Numbered from the stretch's first letter, positions 7,033 through 16,689 are shown. The stretch is DNA of 64,000 nt from Colimorpha sp045222295 (GCA_045222295.1 JBGUXP010000008.1:62001-126000); one strand, 5' to 3'. Notes: generated by a model not told the origin, from the letters alone. Translations and numbers: made by a program.

Positions 7033-9366
7033 TTAGAAGTCTTTTATGCTGTAGGTAGTAGTGGCCGTAGGAGCATTCTTCTTCTTTTTCTTGGACTCTT
7101 TGATGATGCTGTTGTCGGCCTTGTATTCAAGCTGCTGGCCCTTACGGGGTTGATGGATGCCGAAGTAGGTCTTGTCGAGATGGAGTCGGCGTGTGCGCAG
7201 CGAGAAGGTGTTGAAGTCCAGTATCCATTCGGGGTCGAAGGGCTGGTAGAGGAAGCGGCATTCGAAATGTAGGTGGGGTCCGGTGGAGCGACCTGTGCTG
7301 CCACCGAGGCCTATGATGTCGCCGGCGGCGACGGGTTGGTTGGGTTGGACGTTGATTTTCGACAGGTGTCCATATAGGGTCTCCAGTCCGTTGGGATGGC
7401 GTATGACGACACAGTTGCCGTAGCCGCCCATCCGTGTGGCTACTCTCACCACGCCGCTGAAGGCACTGCGCACAGGTTCACCAGTGACAAGTCGAATGTC
7501 CACGCCGTGGTGACCACGTTGCCACCGCCAGCCGTAGTTCGAGGTTTTGATGTTTCTCACGGGGAAGCAGAACTCCGAGGTGTCGTTTACCAGTTTGAGG
7601 TTGATTTCGTCAGGCAACTGGTCTAGTTGTGTGCGCCCTAATGGATTTACGCGGTGATGGGGAAAAGCATCGTACCATAATGGTACGAGGGCTGCTGCAG
7701 AGGCGTCGGTAAGGTCGTCGGATTTGGTTTTGGCGGCCTCACGGATGGCCTTTACAGTTTCCTTGCTCTCTGCTTTCTGTTGTTTGGACTGCTGTGAAGT
7801 GGTATGCTGTTTCACTGCAGAGAGGCCCTGGGGAACTTTCCGCCCAGCTTCGATGCGGGCGTTAATAAGAGAGTCGTAGTATGACGCTTGGGCCGAGAGA
7901 GGTGTGTGGAGAGAGGAAAGAAGGAGTATCAGAAGAATAAGTGTTCGCCGCAAGCGGGCTACGGGGTATCCCAGCTGCTCTCGGTATTTTGCCACTGTAC
8001 GTCGTGCGAGGGGATAGCCCTGTTCGTTGAGTAGATGCGCTAGGGCATCGTCCGAGAGAGGTGCCTGCTTGTCCTCATGATTGATGGCGTCAGCCAGTCG
8101 TTGTTTGATGGCCTCAACAGAGACTTCTTCACCGTCGGCATTGGCCATTCCTTGAGAGAAGCATTCCTTCAGTGGAATGGTGCCGAAGTTGGTCTGCAGG
8201 TATTTGCTGTTGGCCATGCGTGAGATGGTGGAGATGTCGAGGTCTGTGGCGTCAGCTACCTCGCGTTGCCGCAGGGGCTGTTTTTGATCCGGGTCACCGG
8301 TGAGGAGGTAGCGGCGTTGGTGCTTGATGATGCAGCGCATCACTCGCACGATGGTATCGTGGCGCTGTTGCAGCAGGTCAATGAATCCTTGTGCGTCGGC
8401 TTGTTTGGAACGCAGAAACTGAACGGTCTCACGGTCGCCTTTCTGTTTCTCGTATTCGGCCAATAGGTCGGTGTAGTAGGTGTTGAGCGAGAGGCGCGGC
8501 AGGTTGCCGTCGTTGAGATAGAAGTGCAGCTCGCCGTCATGCTGCTGCAGCACGATGTCGGGGGTGAAGCTGTTGGCTGCCGAATCGCTGTCGGCGTCCG
8601 AACTGCCGGGCTTGGGGTCGAGGTGGCGGATGACGTCGGCGGCTCCCTCCAAGACCTCTTCGTCAATGGACAGGGCGTTGCAGATGCGCTCGTAGCGATG
8701 GTTGGCGAAGTCGTCGAAGTGGTCGCGGACAATGGCCAAGGCTAGTTTCTCCGCCTGTTCGGAGTATTCGGAATATTCTGAGTGTTCCAATAGCATCCGC
8801 TCCAGTTGTAGTTGTAGGCATTCCTGCAGGTTGCGGGCGCCGATGCCTGCAGGGTCTAGGCTTTGGATGATGTGCAGCACTTCCAACACTTCCTCGCGTG
8901 TGGGTTCGATGCCCTGTCGGAAAGCCATGTCGTTGGTCACCAGGTCGAGGTCGCGGCTTAGATAGCCGGCATCGTCCAGGGTACCAATGAGCTCGGTGGC
9001 TATGAGCTGCTGTCGCTCTGTGAGGCGACGGGTGATAAGCTGCGAAGTCAGCCGGTCGGAGAACGAGGGGGTGTCGGAGATGACGAACTCGCGTCGTTGC
9101 ACGTTGGGGTCGCTTTCCAGTTGTTCGCGGTAGTCATAGTCGAAGTCCTCCTCGTCGCTGTCCCAGTCCGACTGGTCGTTGTTGCCTGCCAGGCTGTCGA
9201 TGTCCTCAACGGTCTCGGGGGGTTCGGCCTCGAGCAGGGGGTTCTTTTCAATCTCCTCCTTGATGGCCTTTTCCAAATCAGTGACAGGCAACTGCAGCAG
9301 CCGCATCAGTTGTATCTGTTGCGGTGAGAATTTCTGCTGCAGTTGCTGTCGCTGGATTTGTTTCAT
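7033..9366 (-). CDS. rpoN: Sigma-54 factor RpoN fused in frame to a secreted M23 metallopeptidase
   Basis: The single 777-codon frame holds two complete proteins. Residues 1-471 are sigma-54: the Gln-rich activator region (MKQIQRQQLQQKFSPQQIQL), the core-binding region, a helix-turn-helix near 365-390 and the RpoN box ARRTVAKYRE at 454-463. Immediately after, residues 472-493 form a hydrophobic signal peptide (LRRTLILLILLLSSLHTPLS), followed by a peptidase M23 (LytM-type) domain at about 600-720 with zinc ligands H619, D623 and HLH 698-700. Codon 472 is TTG at 7953 and could be an internal start giving a 306-residue exported endopeptidase. As one chain, the sigma factor would be tethered at the membrane. 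A lost RpoN stop, a real fusion or an assembly error are all possible. ribH follows after 13 bp. Confidence 0.85.
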   Translation of the reverse strand: MKQIQRQQLQQKFSPQQIQLMRLLQLPVTDLEKAIKEEIEKNPLLEAEPPETVEDIDSLAGNNDQSDWDSDEEDFDYDYREQLESDPNVQRREFVISDTPSFSDRLTSQLITRRLTERQQLIATELIGTLDDAGYLSRDLDLVTNDMAFRQGIEPTREEVLEVLHIIQSLDPAGIGARNLQECLQLQLERMLLEHSEYSEYSEQAEKLALAIVRDHFDDFANHRYERICNALSIDEEVLEGAADVIRHLDPKPGSSDADSDSAANSFTPDIVLQQHDGELHFYLNDGNLPRLSLNTYYTDLLAEYEKQKGDRETVQFLRSKQADAQGFIDLLQQRHDTIVRVMRCIIKHQRRYLLTGDPDQKQPLRQREVADATDLDISTISRMANSKYLQTNFGTIPLKECFSQGMANADGEEVSVEAIKQRLADAINHEDKQAPLSDDALAHLLNEQGYPLARRTVAKYREQLGYPVARLRRTLILLILLLSSLHTPLSAQASYYDSLINARIEAGRKVPQGLSAVKQHTTSQQSKQQKAESKETVKAIREAAKTKSDDLTDASAAALVPLWYDAFPHHRVNPLGRTQLDQLPDEINLKLVNDTSEFCFPVRNIKTSNYGWRWQRGHHGVDIRLVTGEPVRSAFSGVVRVATRMGGYGNCVVIRHPNGLETLYGHLSKINVQPNQPVAAGDIIGLGGSTGRSTGPHLHFECRFLYQPFDPEWILDFNTFSLRTRRLHLDKTYFGIHQPRKGQQLEYKADNSIIKESKKKKKNAPTATTTYSIKDF

Positions 9367-9377
9367 TTATCTTACGA

Positions 9378-11540
9378 TTATCTTACGATATCCATTTCTT
9401 CGATGAGGTTCTTGGCGCCGGCAAAGATGTCGATGACCCAGAGCATGTAGCGACTGTCGAGGCAGATGCAGCGCTGGAGATTCTCTTCGAAATCGATGTC
9501 GCCACTCATGGCTTCGCTGTTGCCGTCGAAGGCGAGGCCGATGAGTTGGCCCTTGCCGTTGATGACGGGGGAGCCGGAGTTGCCGCCGGTGATGTCGTTG
9601 TTGGTGATGAAGCAGGTGGGCATCTCACCGTTCTTGTTGGCGTAGGGGCCAAACTCCTTCTTGTTGTAGAGCTCTTTGAGACGTGCAGGGACGTTGAACT
9701 CACTGTTCTCGGGGTCTTCTTTTTCGATGATGCCCTTCATGGTGGTGTAGTAGTGGTAGGAGACGCCATCCTTGGGGTCGTAGCTCATGACGTTGCCGTA
9801 GGTGAGGCGGATGGTGGAGTTGGCGTCGGGGGACATGAGTTTTTTGCCGTCGTTGATTTGGAGGATGCCGTCGGTGAAGTCGCGGATGCCGCGTTCAAGG
9901 TTGTCTTGCACTTCTTGCGGCACCTTGTCGCCGAGGGCGATATAGGCGTCATAGATGTTGTTGCCGATTTGTGCCAAGGGGTCTTTGTCGAGGGCCTTCA
10001 CGCTGGGTTTCTGCATGAATTTGGCCAGGTTTTCGGCGTTGGCAAAGATGGATTTTTTGAAGAGGCTTTCGACATATTCGTCGAAGTTGCCTTTGTATTT
10101 CTTGTTGGCGTCGAGGAGGAACTGGGGGCAGTAGTCGGCGTTCATGTGGTCGACAACATACTTGAAAAGTGCGGCCACGAGGCGTTTCTCAACGTTCATG
10201 TCGTAGTCTTTGTAGAAGTTGTCGATGTAGTTCTGGAGGAAACTGAGGTCGGCCTTGGGGTCGTTCTCGAGCACTTTCTTGAAGGTATTGGAGACTCGGA
10301 GTGCGAAAAGAGGGCTTTCGGGGCCGCTCAACAGGCCTTCGCGGAGGTAGAGCTGGGCCTCTTCGACGGTGGAGCGGGCGGCATAGCCTTTCTGGATGAG
10401 GTCGAGAGCGCGGGCGTATTTGGGGTTGGTCTGACGGCGTGCCCAGTCCAGATACTCTTTTTCGACCTCTTTCTTCACACCCATGGTGTTGAGGACCTTG
10501 AGGGCCTTGTTCTGCTCGTTGCTGTATTTCCAGTAGTTGGAGCAGGAGGCGTACTTGGAGGCGTACTTGATGCGGGTGGCTTGGCTGGCGGCCATTTCTT
10601 CGCGCAGGATGTTGATTTTCACGGAGCGGATCTCATAGACCAGTTTGTTGGTGATATTCATGGTCTCCTCGAGGCCGTAGCTGGTGAGGAAGTGGTCGGT
10701 GGTGCCGGGGAATCCCATAACCATGGCGAAGTCACCGTCGTTGATTTCGCCGGCATTGACGGGCAGGTGATGTTTAGGGCTCAGAGGCACGTTGTCCTTG
10801 CTGTAGTCGGCGGGGCTGCCGTCGGGAGCGGTGTAGATGCGGAACATCGAGAAGTCGCATGTGTGGCGAGGCCAGCTCCAGTTGTCGGTATCTCCACCGA
10901 ACTTGCCCATCGACGAAGGAGGGGCACCGACGAGGCGGACGTCCTTGTAGATGATGTGGACGAAGAGGAAGAACTGGTTGCCGTTGAACATGGGTTTCAC
11001 CTGGGCGTTGTACTGGGTGCCCTTGACGGCATCGTCGGCAATTTGTTTGGAGACTTTTTCGATGGCGGTGGCGCGGTCGCTCTCGCTCATTTCGTCGGTG
11101 AGGGCTTTTTTCACCTGGTCGGTGACATCCTCCATGCGCACGAGGATGGAGGCGGTGAGGCCGGGGTTGGGGAGCTCTTGGTCCATGCTGTAGGCCCAGA
11201 AGCCGTCGCGGAGGTAGTCGTGCTCAACGGTCGAGTGCTCCTGCAGCTTGCCATAGCCGCAGTGGTGGTTGGTGCTCACCAAACCTTTGCTCGAGATAAT
11301 CTCGCCAGTGCAGAAGTGCCAGAAAGGAGTGCCGGCATTGCCGAGTCCGACGATGGCGTCTTTGAGGCAGCTTTGGTTGATGTTATAGATGTCTTCGGGC
11401 GTGAGCTTGAAACCGGCTTTCTGCATGTCCTGATAGTTTTTGCCAATCAGCGAGAGGAGCCACATGCCCTCGTCGGCGCGCACAGCGCCAGGAATCGCCA
11501 GGGAGAGTGCCAGAGCGATTACTAAAGTACGAATTTTCAT
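9378..11540 (-). CDS. S46 family dipeptidyl-peptidase, DPP7-like
   Basis: The 720-residue precursor has a signal peptide (about 1-22) and the S46 hallmarks: VSTNHHCGYG with the catalytic His (H92/H93 region) and GGNSGSPVINGKG with Ser655. Residue 673 is Gly (LAFDGN), the residue that in Porphyromonas DPP7 allows hydrophobic P1 side chains, whereas DPP11 has Arg there. The enzyme removes dipeptides from extracellular oligopeptides in the periplasm, supporting amino-acid fermentation. It lies 11 bp upstream of the RpoN-M23 gene on the same strand. Length and numbering match the family closely. Confidence 0.93.
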   Translation of the reverse strand: MKIRTLVIALALSLAIPGAVRADEGMWLLSLIGKNYQDMQKAGFKLTPEDIYNINQSCLKDAIVGLGNAGTPFWHFCTGEIISSKGLVSTNHHCGYGKLQEHSTVEHDYLRDGFWAYSMDQELPNPGLTASILVRMEDVTDQVKKALTDEMSESDRATAIEKVSKQIADDAVKGTQYNAQVKPMFNGNQFFLFVHIIYKDVRLVGAPPSSMGKFGGDTDNWSWPRHTCDFSMFRIYTAPDGSPADYSKDNVPLSPKHHLPVNAGEINDGDFAMVMGFPGTTDHFLTSYGLEETMNITNKLVYEIRSVKINILREEMAASQATRIKYASKYASCSNYWKYSNEQNKALKVLNTMGVKKEVEKEYLDWARRQTNPKYARALDLIQKGYAARSTVEEAQLYLREGLLSGPESPLFALRVSNTFKKVLENDPKADLSFLQNYIDNFYKDYDMNVEKRLVAALFKYVVDHMNADYCPQFLLDANKKYKGNFDEYVESLFKKSIFANAENLAKFMQKPSVKALDKDPLAQIGNNIYDAYIALGDKVPQEVQDNLERGIRDFTDGILQINDGKKLMSPDANSTIRLTYGNVMSYDPKDGVSYHYYTTMKGIIEKEDPENSEFNVPARLKELYNKKEFGPYANKNGEMPTCFITNNDITGGNSGSPVINGKGQLIGLAFDGNSEAMSGDIDFEENLQRCICLDSRYMLWVIDIFAGAKNLIEEMDIVR

Positions 11541-11586
11541 AGTTTTAAACGTTTTTATATTAAAATTTTAATAATTATTTGAGATG

Positions 11587-11594
11587 CAAAAATA
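11587..11594 (-). promoter_or_regulatory. Probable -7 promoter element of the S46 peptidase gene
   Basis: The minus strand reads TATTTTTG, a perfect TAnnTTTG box 46 bp upstream of the ATG at 11540. A convincing -33 TTTG is not seen. Confidence 0.5.
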
Positions 11595-11640
11595 CATAAA
11601 ATTCCCGAATTAGACATAGTTGTATGAAAATATTTCCACC

Positions 11641-11702
11641 CCGAGCCCCTTTGGGGAGCACCCCAACGGGGTGCCAGAACTTAGCCGGGGGCAACGCCCC
11701 GG
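11641..11702. repeat. Block of three GC-rich hairpins
   Basis: In the 306-bp gap 11541-11846, three short inverted repeats follow one another: GCCCC TTT GGGG (11645-11656), GCACCCC AAC GGGGTGC (11658-11674) and CCGGGG GCAACG CCCCGG (11685-11702). The block is far more GC-rich than its AT-rich flank at 11560-11640. An 87-codon plus-strand frame crosses it (11624-11887) but overlaps the regulator gene and is dominated by the hairpin sequence, so I do not call it a gene. It may be a dispersed palindromic repeat. I see nothing else between 11703 and 11846. Confidence 0.6.
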
Positions 11703-11846
11703 TATATATGCCATACAAACTGTACGGAATCAAACGGGCCTGGGTATCGGGGACTTTGGGGACACCCTCAACAGGAGTAGTGTATGTTGCCTCTACTGCT
11801 GTTGCCCTGAACAGAGGGGTGGATGGAAAGTGGAAAGGGATCTGTG

Positions 11847-12925
11847 TCAACGGTACCTTGATGGAGCCTCCTTGCCCTGGGATTTGAAGGCTTTGGCCAT
11901 GGAGGCCTGCGAGGAGAAGCCGCACCGTTCTGCGATATCGGCCAGACGTTCATCGGGATACAGGTGGATGAGCCCGATGGCATACCGCACGCGATGCTGA
12001 CAAATCATGTCGTAGAAAGACTGGTACCCATTGCGATGGATGACCTCGGTAAGGTATTTTGCGTTGGTTCCCAGGCGCACCATGAGGGTGTCGACGGTGA
12101 TATGTGGCTCGGTGAAGATTTTCTCTTTGGTAAGCAGTTGTTCGAGACCGTTTGTCAGTTCGTCGTATCGTATGTCGGGCAGAAGGTTGCTGTCGCCTGA
12201 TTCTTCTTCCTCTGTCGGAGTGTCTATCATCTTTCTCCACGGGTTGAGGGTGAGGATGCAGAACCAGATGCTGGCTCCGGTGAAGAGGACATCCCGGATG
12301 AATTTTACCCAAGGGTTGTCGGCGTAGAAATTGATGGCCAGAAGGATGATGATAAGGGTGGGAACCCATTTGATAAGGTTTGCGAAGCGCACGGGGAAGT
12401 CGTCGCTGTCGGCGTAGCGTTCCTCGTTGGCACGCCGCACAGCGCGCTCGATCCTTAAGGCCATCCGGATATTGCACCACAGATAGAAGAGGAAAGTGAC
12501 GCTCGCGGTACCAATGGCCCAACTGCGCCAACCTTCGGGCATGTGGACGAGCCCGACAGCTTGAAGGAATAAAGGGACTAGCACCACCACTACCGGGAGG
12601 AATATCCAGTGCCGGCGGTAATCATCTTTTCTCTCGGGGAAGAAATAGCATTCGCACATGATGAGCATCTGGATAGAGAAAAAGAGGAGCGAGAAGGCAT
12701 TGACATAGAGCAGCGCGTCGGGGTCGCCAATCTGCACAAGATAGGGAACCTCGAAAATTTGCAACAGGTAGATGACCCCACGGACCGCTGTGCAGGGAAC
12801 AGCTGGCGGAAATGCTCCCGGTAGGCTTTGGGACGGTAGAACCACTTCAATATCCCTCCGTAGAGGTGCGCGATGATGAACGTCAGATTGACGCTAAAGA
12901 GTAATATATATGTCGTGTTCGGCAT
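11847..12925 (-). pseudogene. Membrane-anchored AraC-family regulator, broken by one frameshift
   Basis: Two overlapping minus-strand frames together encode one protein. The first begins MPNTTYILLFSVNLTFIIAH at 12925; the second continues VIYLLQIFEVPYLVQIGDPD to the stop at 11847. Restoring one base in the four-C run at 12776-12779 joins them. The product would be about 358 residues: an N-terminal half with several membrane helices, and a C-terminal AraC helix-turn-helix domain (LADIAERCGFSSQASMAKAF). Such proteins are sensory transcription regulators. The gene starts 18 bp after the T9SS cargo gene ends. A homopolymer sequencing error, a recent mutation and phase variation are all possible. 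Confidence 0.8.
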
Positions 12926-12943
12926 AAACCTTGTTGTGTCGTG

Positions 12944-15900
12944 TTAGCGTATCAGGGTGACAGTACCAATATCAGACCAGCGGTCGCCGTAGATGTCCTC
13001 CACAAACCAGTAGTACACATAGACCCCCTGCGGCAACGGCTCCCCATTGCGTGTCCCGTCCCAGGGAGTGTTGATATCCGTCGTCGACCACACCTCCAGC
13101 CCCCAGCGGTTGTAAATAGTCAACTCAAAGCTGGCCACCTGGCACGAAGTGGTGGCCTGGAACAAATTGTTGCTTTTAAGCGAGGGAGTGAAGATATTGG
13201 GAAACCATACGGAACGTATCTTCGTGGCGAAACCTACCGTCGTGTCTGCGCAACAACCCATCGCAGTGCAGCACCTCATCGTCACCGTCATCGTGTCCGG
13301 CAGCGGATGCCGGAACTGTCGGCGGGCACGTGCCCCCGTCAGGCGATACCCGTCATCAAAGTCCCACGTTGTGTGGTGGCGACCCTCCGAGCAATCCATC
13401 AGCGTCAGGACCGGATGGTCAAAATCAATAAACGGCCGGTTGCTCTCCACACACAGCGTCGGCTTCTCCGCCACACTCACCGTCACCGACGCAATGACAT
13501 TGCCCGCCCCGTCAAGAAGTTGGTAGGTCGTCGTCGTCCGTGGATGAACCACAATCGGGTTCTCGCCCTGCAAACCCGCCAACTCCGCATCCTCCGGCGT
13601 CGAACCCCATTGGTAACTCTGGTACCCCTCGGCCGTCAGCGTCACCTCCTCCCCCGGACAAACACCGCCCGCACTGGCTCTGAGGTTCGCCTCTCCATAC
13701 GTCAACTCCACCACTATTATCGAGTCGCACCCCTCGGCAGCAGCCACCACATACCTGTACTCTCCCGCAAGAGTCAACGTGTCCCCACGGAAAAAAAGAG
13801 TGTCGCCATAAACCAGACGGTACTCCTCCCGCCTCTCCTTCAACGGCACAACAGTCAACCTCAACTGGCGGTAATGGACAACCGTGTCGCCCACCACCGT
13901 CGAATCCCACACCGTAACAACACCCGGAGTCCCCGTCCGCTCCTCCCCAACGCTAAAGCCATTGCCCGAATAAGCCTCCCCCTGGCAGACACTGTCAAAG
14001 ATATCTGTGGTGTCGCGGAGGATTTGTGGTTCGGGTACAGAATCTATTGTAATTTCGCACCCCAGAGGGAATGCATAGCTCTCACGTGTGTTGTAACTGT
14101 ATCCAAAAGCATAAGCCCAGAAAGGACCTAGATTGTTTTGTATCCGGTGGAATCCTTGGTTTGCACTAGTGTATGGTACTTGTACGGTATGGTAACGGTA
14201 GTTGCCTACAGCGGTCACTGTTCCCTGTGCTCCGATAGGATTCCCGTCGACAATCAGCCCTGAATCGTAGTCTTCGTGGCATACAATGTTTACGTAATGG
14301 TTGTTATTTCCAATACGATCAGTATAGTCACAGCAAAAGCGGACATCACAAATGGTACGTTCGAGCGGAAGAATGGTCACGGACGAGGGGTCCCCCAAAT
14401 TGCTGGCGTAGTCGCAACTTCCCATGTAAAGAATTACCTGTATGGGATTGGAGGCTGTAAGATGCCAGACTTCACCATATGACATTGCTCCTTGCCATGT
14501 GGCTCCCGATTGCAATGGGCCAATGTTTGAAGCCCCTTCGCGTTGGATAATCGTGTTGTTTTCCGCTGCGGTGATTCTTACGTGGTTGAAAGGACTTTGT
14601 GAAGGAATACTACCAAAGATAAACTCTTTGCCCCACGCATTTACCGGTAAAGCTTGTTCGTAACAATGGTCTCGTGCATCCGCATTCTGAGGAACGGCGT
14701 TGTTCCAGGCTCCCTGGAACAGGGCAAAAGGTTTGTTGTTGGAGGTTACTTCCATACCGCTGAAACTACCGTTGCTTACGGCTAACAGCATATAAGCCTG
14801 ACCCTGGTTGAGGGTGATTGTCAGAGTTGTGCCAGCCGTAATGGAACTTCCTTGCACGTCGCATGGAACCGTCATGGTGAGTATTGTGCTGTCTTGGGTG
14901 GCAACAAAACCCACCTCGCCCCCATGACTATCGGTCGAGGGATAATCCTGCACGATGTATCTTGTTCCTAAGGCCTCTGTGGGTATTATCATGGCCATAT
15001 CCAGAGTGCTTACCATCCAGTTGCGTGCATGGAGCCAGATATCGGCAGAACTGGTTATGTGATACCCTCCGTCAAATACGGTGGCTATTTGCTGTTGATT
15101 GTCCCCGTAAGATCGTATGGCGCGGAAATCGGGAGCGTTTAAGGTGAAAGAGTCATTACCCGACTGATTATTGTAAACGTTTACTGTGGCAGATTCAGTA
15201 CTGGAAAAATAGAGACGTCGGTTTTGTTGGTATGTGCCACCGATGTTGTGATTATAGAGGAACATCATCCAGAAATCTCGCCCCTTAGTGGTATGCTCTG
15301 GACATCTGGCAATCTCGTCGGTGCCTTTGAAGGTCCGTCCCAAAAGATAGGCGTAACTTGCATAACTACCTAATCCATAATAGTCGGCCACGATGGGTCC
15401 AAGAGAACTTTCCAGAAGATGGGTAGATGCGGAAACTGTAATTCGTGCGTAACTATAGGTGTTGTCAATTTGAGTGAATTGGCTACTGATGTTATTCCCG
15501 TCTAGTGTGATACTTGCGACATCCGTGTTGCGCGCTATAATGTTGACGTAATGGGAAGAAATGTCAGAGGATCCTAGGGCGTTAAATCGAATATGTTTCA
15601 GTCCTTGGTCAGCAGGCGGAATTATTACGGATGAAGGGTCTCCTGGATTCCCTCCAGCGGAATTGCTCTGTAGATAGCGACCAACGCAGACCTTCTTTGT
15701 ACTCGTGTAATGTCTTGCAGCATTACTGATAACCTCCTCGTAGGTCTCTCCCCTTTGGAGGGTACAAAGGAGAGTGTCATTGCTAAACACCTGGCAATTG
15801 TCTTCTGATGCGGTGATTCTCACCTGATCTCCATTTCGACCATAAGTAGACACAATAACGTGGTCGGTGCCCCAATAGTCGACAGGAACGGCTTGTTCAT

Positions 15901-16654
15901 ATAAAAGATCCGTCCCTAAAGCATTTATGGGAACAGAAGCAGCACGGCTGCCTTGGAATGCGGCGAATGGTTTTCCGTTGGACGTAACCTCCATGCCGGA
16001 AAAGGAACTCGATGAAGCAGCAATTAGTTGATAACTTTCCCCCTGCATAAGGTTGATTGTTAGTGTTTGTCCTGCGCTAGCGGAGTTGTTCAATAAATTA
16101 CAGGGAAGCACCATTGTAAGCGTGGTATTATCCTGGGTGGCGACAAAACCGACTTCGGCATTTGAAATAGAGGTATTATTATTGCCGCCCATGTAGTCTT
16201 GCATTATGTAGTGAGTTCCTAGCGCATGGGTGGGGAAAACCAAAGCGATATCGTTGCACATTGATTTATAGCTCTTCGCATAGAGTGAGATGGATGCAGT
16301 GGAGATGACGTGTAAACCCAATTGTTTGGTTTGTGGGTTGTTGGATAGGTTGGTTGTCGACGATGACAAGGGTATGTTGATTTGGACAGATTGATGGGCA
16401 GATAAGGTGGTAGTGGTGCTCCAACCTGTAGATGGGTTGCTTACGGTAATATTCGCATTGGTATCGCCAACGGCAGTTAGGGTGGTCTGATATGGGGATT
16501 GGTCGCCGCGATTGTCAAGGAACATTACCCAAAAATCGCGTCCCTCTGTGGTGTGGGTGGGATTACCAGCGGGTTGTTGGGCCACTGCCGTCACCATAAA
16601 GGTATACAGCAAAGTGGAAAAAGCAAGTAGTCTTTTCAAGTTACTTGTATTCAT
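12944..16654 (-). CDS. Large T9SS-exported protein with duplicated IgGFc-binding-like domain and type B sorting domain
   Basis: The 1236-residue protein has a signal peptide (about 1-25). Two homologous halves follow: both begin GRDFWVMFL or GRDFWMMFL (about 38 and 455) and share the blocks VGFVATQDNT/VGFVATQDST, MEVTSNGKPFA/MEVTSNNKPFA and VDYWGTDHVI-like segments. They resemble the IgGFc-binding N-terminal domain. After them come Ig/PKD-like segments (about 990-1140) and a C-terminal gliding-motility/CHU_C type B sorting domain beginning FPNIFTPSLKSNN near 1150. It is probably secreted by type IX and attached to the surface. A good promoter lies upstream. Ligand is unknown. Confidence 0.87.
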   Translation of the reverse strand: MNTSNLKRLLAFSTLLYTFMVTAVAQQPAGNPTHTTEGRDFWVMFLDNRGDQSPYQTTLTAVGDTNANITVSNPSTGWSTTTTLSAHQSVQINIPLSSSTTNLSNNPQTKQLGLHVISTASISLYAKSYKSMCNDIALVFPTHALGTHYIMQDYMGGNNNTSISNAEVGFVATQDNTTLTMVLPCNLLNNSASAGQTLTINLMQGESYQLIAASSSSFSGMEVTSNGKPFAAFQGSRAASVPINALGTDLLYEQAVPVDYWGTDHVIVSTYGRNGDQVRITASEDNCQVFSNDTLLCTLQRGETYEEVISNAARHYTSTKKVCVGRYLQSNSAGGNPGDPSSVIIPPADQGLKHIRFNALGSSDISSHYVNIIARNTDVASITLDGNNISSQFTQIDNTYSYARITVSASTHLLESSLGPIVADYYGLGSYASYAYLLGRTFKGTDEIARCPEHTTKGRDFWMMFLYNHNIGGTYQQNRRLYFSSTESATVNVYNNQSGNDSFTLNAPDFRAIRSYGDNQQQIATVFDGGYHITSSADIWLHARNWMVSTLDMAMIIPTEALGTRYIVQDYPSTDSHGGEVGFVATQDSTILTMTVPCDVQGSSITAGTTLTITLNQGQAYMLLAVSNGSFSGMEVTSNNKPFALFQGAWNNAVPQNADARDHCYEQALPVNAWGKEFIFGSIPSQSPFNHVRITAAENNTIIQREGASNIGPLQSGATWQGAMSYGEVWHLTASNPIQVILYMGSCDYASNLGDPSSVTILPLERTICDVRFCCDYTDRIGNNNHYVNIVCHEDYDSGLIVDGNPIGAQGTVTAVGNYRYHTVQVPYTSANQGFHRIQNNLGPFWAYAFGYSYNTRESYAFPLGCEITIDSVPEPQILRDTTDIFDSVCQGEAYSGNGFSVGEERTGTPGVVTVWDSTVVGDTVVHYRQLRLTVVPLKERREEYRLVYGDTLFFRGDTLTLAGEYRYVVAAAEGCDSIIVVELTYGEANLRASAGGVCPGEEVTLTAEGYQSYQWGSTPEDAELAGLQGENPIVVHPRTTTTYQLLDGAGNVIASVTVSVAEKPTLCVESNRPFIDFDHPVLTLMDCSEGRHHTTWDFDDGYRLTGARARRQFRHPLPDTMTVTMRCCTAMGCCADTTVGFATKIRSVWFPNIFTPSLKSNNLFQATTSCQVASFELTIYNRWGLEVWSTTDINTPWDGTRNGEPLPQGVYVYYWFVEDIYGDRWSDIGTVTLIR

Positions 16655-16689
16655 ATAGTTGTGTAGTGTTGGTGTGTTTTAATCCATTG

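Noticed and set aside
9324..11525. A 733-codon open frame on the plus strand opposite the S46 peptidase
   Set aside because: It is the antisense of a well-recognised S46 gene with catalytic His, Ser655 and Gly673. The predicted protein is a monotonous Val/Gly/Glu/Asp-rich chain, as expected from a GC-rich complementary strand.
11624..11887. An 87-codon frame over the GC-rich hairpins
   Set aside because: It overlaps the regulator gene on the other strand and its sequence follows the hairpins. No family or initiation signal supports it.
12941..14131. A 396-codon plus-strand frame opposite the T9SS cargo gene
   Set aside because: It lies wholly antisense to the C-terminal part of the cargo gene, is rich in Arg and His, and shows no family features.
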